The notes under the pieces are model-generated. The model was not told where the DNA came from. It worked only from the letters and a program-made list of their open reading frames with translations, and ran no database searches. Made by a program: the position numbers and the translations under genes. A stretch of DNA of 64,000 nucleotides from contig CAUYUJ010020255.1 in NCBI GenBank assembly GCA_963575745.1, positions 77,001-141,000 of the forward strand, in the 5' to 3' direction. Below, one piece after another: positions 46,327 to 53,300 of this stretch (the stretch's first letter is position 1; every line of letters begins with the position of its first letter). The DNA is from Prorocentrum cordatum. Taxonomy: Eukaryota; Sar; Dinophyceae; Prorocentrales; Prorocentraceae.

Positions 46327-47238
46327 TCAGGCACCCCCCCCGATCTGGAGGCGGCGCTTGGCCATCTGCTTCTTGGTGAACTTCTTCGGCTTCGTCTCCT
46401 CGGCGGGAGCCTCCACCGACTCGTCCTTCTCCTCTAGGATCATCTCGATGTGGCACGGGTTTGACATGTACGGCCCGATGCGTCCGTGGGCCCGGTAGGT
46501 TTTGCGCCGGCCCTGCTGTGCGGGGTTCACCTGGACTTAGGTCGGGCATGTCCTCCCACAGGCGGCTTTGGCAGAACAGTTGATAAAATAGCCAAACAAA
46601 TCAGAGCAAACATCAACAGAGCACAAATAATCGTCCCCAGACTATTTCCTCACCATTCCTGGATATTACTCCTGTACACAGGACATACCCGACTGAAGCC
46701 TGGATGTGCTTGACGAACAGGTTGTCCGTGTCGAGGTTCTTGAAGTCGGCGTTGCTCTCCGCGTTCTGCAGGAGGCCCAGCAGGATCTTCGCAGACTTCA
46801 CCGGCCACCGGCCCTGCGACATCTTGAACGCCTTGCGGGGGCGTCCAGGAGGGGGGCGTCCGAGAGGGGGCGGCTCAAAGCATGACCGGCGTCATGTGCG
46901 CCGCCCAGGGGGGTGGGGCGGGAGCGTATTGAGATAAGAAGAAGCGCCATGAAATCTGGGGAGATCTCATGAACTCTGGGGAGATCCCATCCACCCCCTC
47001 TTGACCGCCCCCGAGCCTTCGCTTGGGGGGTGCGCCCGATGCAGCCGGTGTACTTCCTGAAGGGGACGCACTGCTTCTTCTCGCACACGTCCTGGAGGTA
47101 CGCCTGCGCGGCCTTCAAGTTCATGCCCTTGATCGCCTGGGCGGCCTCGTACGTGTTCTTGTAGTGGACACGGAGGTCCACGCCCTTGGCCTTGCAGGCC
47201 TTGCTGGGGTTGGCCGCCTCCCTCGAGTACTTGCCCAT
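46327..47238 (-). CDS. RPL17: 60S ribosomal protein L17 (uL22), complete, three exons
   Basis: Cytosolic large-subunit ribosomal protein uL22, which lines the nascent-peptide exit tunnel. The exons are 47238-47017, 46831-46700 and 46530-46327. Joined, they give 185 residues, against about 184 for animal RPL17, and both introns fall between codons. Family blocks are clear: [16 protein letters not shown] at the start, [18 protein letters not shown] and [15 protein letters not shown] in exon 1, [10 protein letters not shown] and [12 protein letters not shown] in exon 2, and [16 protein letters not shown] then [13 protein letters not shown] in exon 3, before a Lys-rich tail and TGA. The ATG at 47238 is chosen because family homology begins there; the frame runs further upstream without homology. 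Both introns are GC-AG and look like introners. A relict spliced leader lies 68 bases upstream of the ATG. Identity is certain; the exact splice points rest on homology and codon phase. Confidence 0.96.
46531..46699 (-). mobile_element. RPL17 intron 2: introner of the TTAGGTCGGGC family
   Basis: This 169-nt intron has a GC donor and an AG acceptor. On the plus strand the element itself is 46537-46697, starting TTAGGTCGGGCATGTCCT and ending GGACATACCCGACTGAA, which are inverted copies of each other with a few mismatches. The flanks acCTGGAc-like (46529-46536) and gcctggat (46698-46705) share CCTGGA and fit a decayed 8-bp target duplication. Read on the gene strand this duplication supplies TCCAG at both splice sites, so splicing at CAG|G removes the whole insertion. 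Two close relatives lie outside genes at 12820 and 48775. Confidence 0.85.
46832..47016 (-). other. RPL17 intron 1, GC-AG, introner-like
   Basis: This 185-nt intron starts GCTCGG and ends GCAAG on the sense strand. The core GCCTT is present at both ends on the plus strand (46830-46834 and 47015-47019), and the inner ends carry an inverted GCGGGGGCG/CGCCCCCGA. It is GC-rich inside and unlike intron 2, so it would belong to a different introner family. Removing it restores the family spacing between the QAK and SQGRWP blocks exactly. Confidence 0.75.
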
Positions 47239-47306
47239 CTCTCCCCCGGCTTGCGCGGCCTCGGCGCGCTCGCGCTTTCCGCCCCGAAGGCCCTGAGCCA
47301 GACCAG

Positions 47307-47323
47307 CTTGCGCCAAAATGGCT
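47307..47323 (-). other. Relict dinoflagellate spliced leader in the RPL17 leader
   Basis: On the sense strand these 17 bases read AGCCATTTTGGCGCAAG. The conserved 22-nt dinoflagellate spliced leader ends AGCCATTTTGGCTCAAG, so only one base differs. It lies 68 bases before the RPL17 ATG in the correct orientation. Relict leaders encoded in the genome are known from dinoflagellates, where they mark genes derived from retroposed, trans-spliced mRNAs. The final CAAG could itself serve as a trans-splice acceptor. Confidence 0.82.
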
Positions 47324-48417
47324 TGTGAAAGAGGAGGTGCCGGGCAGGGGGATGTGTGGGGAAAACGGCACGGGATAGTTTTTTTTAATATTATTTCTGG
47401 TGACGTGCCTTACAATTGGGAGGGTGCGGGGAGGTTGGGCCTAGGGTGACGGTAGCGCTTGGGCGGAGTGGGGCACGTCGGGGCGGGCGGGCGCTGCGAT
47501 CGCCATCGTGTGCGCGCGAAAACCAGCATGTCGGGAGGGGTCCAAGCCCCCCCTTCCTGCGTACGATCGTTACCGTTACCCGGGTTGGTGGGGTGGGGGA
47601 GGGCTTTGGCCCTAGTAACGTCGGTTACGCGCCAGAGGATAACAGAAATAATCTCTCGGGGGAAGAAGATGGAGAAGGGTGTCACGCAGCTGGGAATGGA
47701 ACGGACGATCATGTCGCTAAACAGCGGCTCGATGAGGGGTCGCCGATGCTGATATCCAAGCTCGCAACTCGGACCGCGGGTTCTAGATTCGGTTTCTGTC
47801 ACGAGCTAAGCTTGCTTTCCTGGCAAGCCTAGCTCGCCAGGCATGCCCTTGTTGCAAGCATGTTCCGAAAAGCTTGTTTGCAAGCCCGCCACGACTGCCC
47901 CTGTAGGGGGCTGCCAGGGGCCAAACCTGCACATGGGCGTGGCAGCAGGACAAAGAATGTGTGACGGAATCCTCCTGAAAAACGCCGATGACTTGCCCTG
48001 GACCCCTCCAAGTTTCCAGAAAACTGAACTGGATGGGCCCGTTGAAAATCTGTCAAGGGGGGGGGATCAGATCAATCCGCTCAGAATCGGTCTCCAGACC
48101 CCTCCTGGGGTCCACCTGGCGCAATTGTTCACCCCGCAGCCGTTTTCGACGGTCCCAGGGCCCGACAAAAACGGCCTCCAGAAACTACACAACAAAACAA
48201 CAACCTTTTCGAACCGGGAACCTCGAACCTCTGGCCAGAGCCCATGCTGGGCAACCTCAGACCCCAGCTGGCAGCTGGCTCCGACACAGGAGGGCGTAAC
48301 GTCTCTTGGACTGGCTCACTACAGAGCGCTGCGCACTGTGCGGCCAGGGCCCTGGAGCCACACCAGAACGCGTGCGTGGCCGACGATCAAAAACGGGCCT
48401 TGCGCGAGATGTTGACG
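47324..48417. other. RPL17 upstream region, no other gene seen
   Basis: On the gene strand the sequence before the relict leader is C/T-rich (CCCCACACATCCCCCTGCCC). No other gene or promoter element was recognised; dinoflagellate promoters lack a reliable TATA motif. Confidence 0.5.
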
Positions 48418-48511
48418 AAACCTTACGCGGTGGCTCACGCGGGCCGCCAGCGCGGCACGCTACATTGGAATCGAGGGCGCTTGCGCGCGACACTACGCGA
48501 GCAACTCAAAT
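48418..48511. repeat. Dispersed repeat CGCGGTGGCGCACGCGGGCC, copy 2
   Basis: Second copy of the 43007 repeat, about 80 percent alike by eye. Confidence 0.8.
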
Positions 48512-48774
48512 CGAATCCGTGTTTTCTTAGTCGCTCACGTGGCCAGAAGTTGGAGTACAATGTGGGACCTGCTCTAGAACAGGAACACACCGTAGACGGA
48601 TCTACCCTTTCTCCGACCTTGCACCGCGCCGAAGCCGAACGCAACGGCCACATTGTCCATGGGACGTACCCCCCCGAAAGTGTCTTTGGACGTCACGGCA
48701 CCCAATGTTCCCATTGACGCTTTTGGCCAGAACGTGCGAACGGTGGCATCGGCCCCAGATTTGGTCTTCCAGAA

Positions 48775-48933
48775 TTAGGTCGGGCATGTCCTCTCCGACA
48801 GAGCGATTCTGGATGAAAATCCAAACATATTCAAACATACGCAATAGTCGCCAAACCAGACTAAACATCGGCCCCAGAGTTTTGCTGTACTATTCTCCGA
48901 TATTCCTCCTGTAGGGGGACAGGCCCGACTCAA
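48775..48933. mobile_element. Intergenic introner copy with near-perfect 8-bp target duplication
   Basis: The 159-bp element begins TTAGGTCGGGCATGTCCTCT and ends GGACAGGCCCGACTCAA. Its flanks TTCCAGAA (48767-48774) and TTCCAGCA (48934-48941) differ at one base. The left 19 bases are almost identical to the copy that forms RPL17 intron 2. The duplicated site contains CCAG, which would serve as a splice site if transcribed. Confidence 0.87.
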
Positions 48934-49134
48934 TTCCAGCAGCATCGGGGATGGACAGACCCCCCTTATAGTAAAACGTGGTTTAAGAAAAAACGACCCG
49001 AGGCCCAAACCTGGCGGGCGCAGGCCTGGAAAATAACGGCCACGGCGCCCTCCCGAGAACCGAAGACTGACAATTCGCTAATCGACGTGTCACTGTTGGG
49101 GGCTATGTCCACCCCCGACAGCATCGGGGATCTT

Positions 49135-49300
49135 CTGACCCGGGTCAATCCAAACCCGGGTTAATCAGGCCTGCAAAATCCTGCAAGATCCTGCACCCAA
49201 ACCCGGGGTCAGTGCGAAGGACCCTGCAGGATCCTGCAGGATCCTGCACCCAAACCCGGGTCAATGCGACCCTGGCGCAGCAGGATCCTGCAAGATCCGG
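49135..49300. repeat. Minisatellite AAACCCGGGTCAATGCG and CCTGCAGGATCCTG
   Basis: Two interleaved words: AAACCCGGGT (four times) and TCCTGCA(A/G)GATCCTGCA (several times). Both are palindromic in part. Confidence 0.85.
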
Positions 49301-49913
49301 CGCTCTGGCTGACCCCCGTCTGCACTGACCCCCGTCTCGAGGCCCCCGAGCAGTTCAGTTGAGCGCCTCCTCCTCCTCCTCTTCTCCTCCTCCGCCTCCT
49401 GCTCCTCCTGCCTTTTTTCTTAGCCGAGCTCCGAGGCGGTCCTCCGCCTGTAGCGTCAGTGAGCGCCTGCCCTGGCGCCCCCTCCCCGAACTTACGGGAG
49501 GCAGCCAAGCCAAGCACTCGAAGGCAAGCCATGCACCTGCACAGTATGGAGGACACCCTCCTGGCAAGGCAGTCGCAACCTGGAGCTGGCGGGTACGCAC
49601 AACGGACGGTAACATCAACAACAAACCACGACCTTCGCCAGCTCCAGAATGCGTCTCTCAAACGGGCTGAGCGCGAAAGAGGAAGAACAAGGTGAGGTAG
49701 AACAATGCTGTGAAGAGGGAGAGGACAAGGCTCGCCCCTGGTGGCACGCCGCCAGGACGACGAGTGAGATCAGCACGAATTGGGGGACGGGGAGGCTTGG
49801 GGTGGCGCTCGACGGTTTGTTTCGCCCGCCTTACCACTTGCGCCGCCCGTGCCCACCCCGTCCCCTGCAAAAGGCCACACGGCCCCCCCTTGGTCGGCCC
49901 CTCGATAGTCCAC
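49301..49913. other. No gene seen
   Basis: A CTCCTC run (49368-49410) and otherwise mixed sequence. Part may be the 3' untranslated region of the LINE. Confidence 0.4.
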
Positions 49914-50066
49914 CTACTCCTTGGTAGCGCAGAACACGAGTAAGACCTTCGTACACGAGGGGCCGCCAAGGGGGTAGCGATACGATTCCTCCACCTCCAC
50001 CAGCCTCCAGTCTACGAAGAACCTCCACACCTCCTCCCAGGCGCCTCGAAACTCAGCGAAAAAGAC
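49914..50066 (-). CDS. Possible last exon of an unknown gene
   Basis: Minus-strand frame of 50 codons ending TAG at 49914-49916: VFFAEFRGAWEEVWRFF, then RLVEVEESYRYPLGG and KVLLVFCATKE. It follows a pyrimidine-rich CTCATTTCAAG acceptor, and a stop lies just upstream, so it could only be a spliced exon. The composition is protein-like and unlike the repeats around it. It lies 3' of the LINE ORF2, so the LINE might sit in an intron. Confidence 0.35.
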   Translation of the reverse strand, partial: VFFAEFRGAWEEVWRFFVDWRLVEVEESYRYPLGGPSCTKVLLVFCATKE

Positions 50067-50323
50067 CTTGAAATGAGGTCACCGAGCTCTCAGCAGAAAC
50101 AGTGCCAGTCGAGCAAGTCATGGACTGTCATCCCTGCTCGGGTAGCCGACCTTCCAAGAACGAGAACGTGGCGCTCCTGGTCGGGGGGCTGAGACGAGGG
50201 AGGGCGGCTGTGGGGCTCACCGCCCACCGCCTCGTGCACCAAGCATTTGACCGCCAAGGGATTGGACGAGGGGACAAGACATCGAATCGATCGCCACCAT
50301 CGCCATCAAGAGGGGGTAAGAAC

Positions 50324-53300
50324 TCAAGTCGCCGCTGTCCGACAGGCCGCTGAAGCAGCCAGCACAGGGATGCTAGCGTGCGCCAGCGCCCGAGCAAGCA
50401 CGCGCGAGAGACCTACTGGCCATTCACCAGTGCCGTTCTCAGAAACAGCTGCATGAGCATGATGGTCGCAACGATATCTGGAATAGTGACCACTCAGCTC
50501 CAGCTCCAAGTACATGTGCGCAGTAATCAGCGTGACTGCACCAAGTGTAGAGGAGCCCATCATGCACAAATCAATGCGACATTCTTCCAAATACTTCCCA
50601 ATCGAAGAGGCAATCAAGTCTACGGCACCCATAATATTAGACAGTAAACCAGACGGGGAGATAAAAGCCGCTGGCACCCCTGTGAACGATGCAGCCTCAA
50701 GCAACCTCCAACTTGATCGCAAGTAGTTGTTCTCGATTAAAACTGTCCGACGTGCATCTTCACCAAGCTGGGGTAGGCCCCAGGGATGGTCAACAGATCT
50801 TCGGGGGCGTGAAACACCAGGCTGCCCGTCAAACTGAGTCCATGATGCCAACAACGGAGCCAGTACGATTGCCAGGACCCTGCCCTGACACATATCGTCC
50901 ACAATCACATCTATTGACTTCTGAGCCAGGAGAGTGCGTTCGCCATCGTCGCCAAATAAAGGAATACGCACCACTTGTACCGACTGACCCAAGAGCTGCT
51001 GTAGCCAAGTGCATACATCAGTTGCCGTCACATCCCAACCACCAAGATAGTAGAACTTCATCGGGTAACAGCACGCGACTCTCAATCGCCTCAGAGGTGG
51101 GACTGGGGGCCGAACCTCAATCCTCACTGCTGGCGGTGAGACTGGGTAATACGGATCTCCTCGACCTCCACCATGTACAGTCCTCACCGCATGCTTGAAG
51201 ACTCGTCGATAATTATAACCACGGTGTACCAAATCTCGTTCTCGAACTAAATCCTCTTGTCGCAACTGTTCTGCTTCAGCGGGCATCAACATGTCTCCGT
51301 TCAACTCGAGCCAGCGAACACAGCGATTACCTGTTCGACGTAGATGGCGTAGGAGATTCGAGCGGTCCCCGAATCGTGTACCGCAGGCACCGCACTGCGT
51401 TCCACGAGCCACTCGTTGCGCAAGGTCTATCGGCTGGTGATCTAACTGATGTTTCCTCCAAGCACCCTTCGATATTGTACACCAACCACACTCGTAGCAC
51501 ACAAACTTGTCCTCGTGAGAGACCTGGGCGTCGATGCCAACACGAGCTCCACTCAGTAGTCGGACCCAACAGCATACCTGCAGCCGCTCCAGCTCCGACG
51601 ATTCGAAGAGTCTCCACGCACGCTTGACTGCATTACGAAAATCCTTCGGATGCGACGATGCAAACTGGAACCAACGCGGAAGCGACCAATCGTGTCTTGA
51701 ACCTTCCTTGTCGAAACTCGCCAACCATTCTAGATCAGACGTAACTAATGAGAGCCAGGAAACAGCCAGCGAAGCAACTTGATCAAGTAGACACCACAAG
51801 GCCTGGGGAGCCTGAGGTAGCAGTGATCCGAAGTAAACCAACCGCTTCTTCCGCATAAGATGCTCGAACCTTACCCTTCTGGCTGCCGAAAGTACTTCGT
51901 CGTCGGTGAAACGCTGGGAGTGACCGCTGTGTAGTCGGCCCTGGACAGCCCGATATGCTTGCAGTCGGTGTCCATCCAACTTGTGCAACAGCGTACTTGG
52001 AACATGTTCCCAAACCTCCACTAAGTACATCAGGTGGACGTTGGCCATCGTATCCACAAGGTTCGTCTTGGCGGGCAGTGACATGTGGCTGAACCTCGAG
52101 CACATTCGGCGGATAGGTCCGAGAGCAGAAAATTGCTTGCTGATAGAATGTGCGGCACGCGGCCCGAGAAGACCCCGGTGGTCGAGCATAGTGCCCAAGT
52201 ACTTGTAGTTGCGTACCACCGAGACTTTGAGACCAAAGCGTGGCGATATAATCGATAAATTGTCACTGGCTTCCAACTTCTGTCGCAACTCAGTATCATG
52301 TTGTGGTCCAGGAATGATAAATAAGGCCGACTTCGCGCGCTTGTAATTGACTGTGAAGCCGTGCGTAAGCATTGCTTCGTGAACACTATCAACCATGTCG
52401 CCCGCCAGGTCCAACGGGTTGATCGAAGGAGGTGGCGCTTGCAAGTATAACGCGTCATCTACAAAGGAAATATCAACAAGGTCATCTGCTTCAACTTGTC
52501 TCGAAAGCACTGGCTCTATGCCCAAGGGTCGCAACTTCAGTGAGGCCCCAAGTCGTCTAAGCGCCTGATCGACTACCTTGAGAGGGCGACAGAAAGCAGC
52601 ATTGAAAATCGCGTCGGCCAGTGACGATCCTGGTCGAGAACCACGCCGAGATCTCGCCACTAACTGCAAGCTGTCAGTGCCAAAGTGTGTGTCACGGTGG
52701 CCTTCTACCAACAGCGCGAGCATGTGCGGAGAAGCCCCTAAACCTTCCAAAGCACCAGGTTGGTGCAGTATGAAGGAGAAGAGCGGGGCCATGCTGATAG
52801 GAAGCTCGTGATTGTGCTCAACGAAATCGATGTCCCCGTCCACATCGTCCCCCAGCGGAAGTACCAAGCTGCGGACAACCGAATAGAACGCAGCCGTCAG
52901 ATCCACAAAGTATAGCACCGCTCCACAGCCCTGCTGCCGCGCTGCCTTCAAGAAGGTCGAAGCCGTCTGCACCAGGACAGAAGGGCCCCGCCTAGGCCTT
53001 CCTCCACACTGAGTCTCGCGAAGCAAGGTATCCATATACACACTGACCTGTGACCTCAAAAACCGATGCCAGCATTTGCTGACTGTGCTGTTGAGAAGAA
53101 TACTGCGATAGAACTCGAGTGACGCGAAGTTGCCCGATCCTTTAAAAAGAGGGTAGACCGTCCCGTGTTTCCAGCACAAAGGCTCCTGCTGGTAGACACT
53201 TGCTTTGAGAAAAACAGGGTGATACAACCGAGCCAGTTCAGCAGGGAAACAACGGAGTATGTCGCCTCGTACACCGTCTCGGCCAGCAGCCTTCCGCCGC

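Noticed and set aside
46798-47316. RPL17 first exon read through as a longer single-exon protein
   Set aside because: Homology stops at 47017; the continuation is intron sequence, and the next two exons restore the family sequence in frame.
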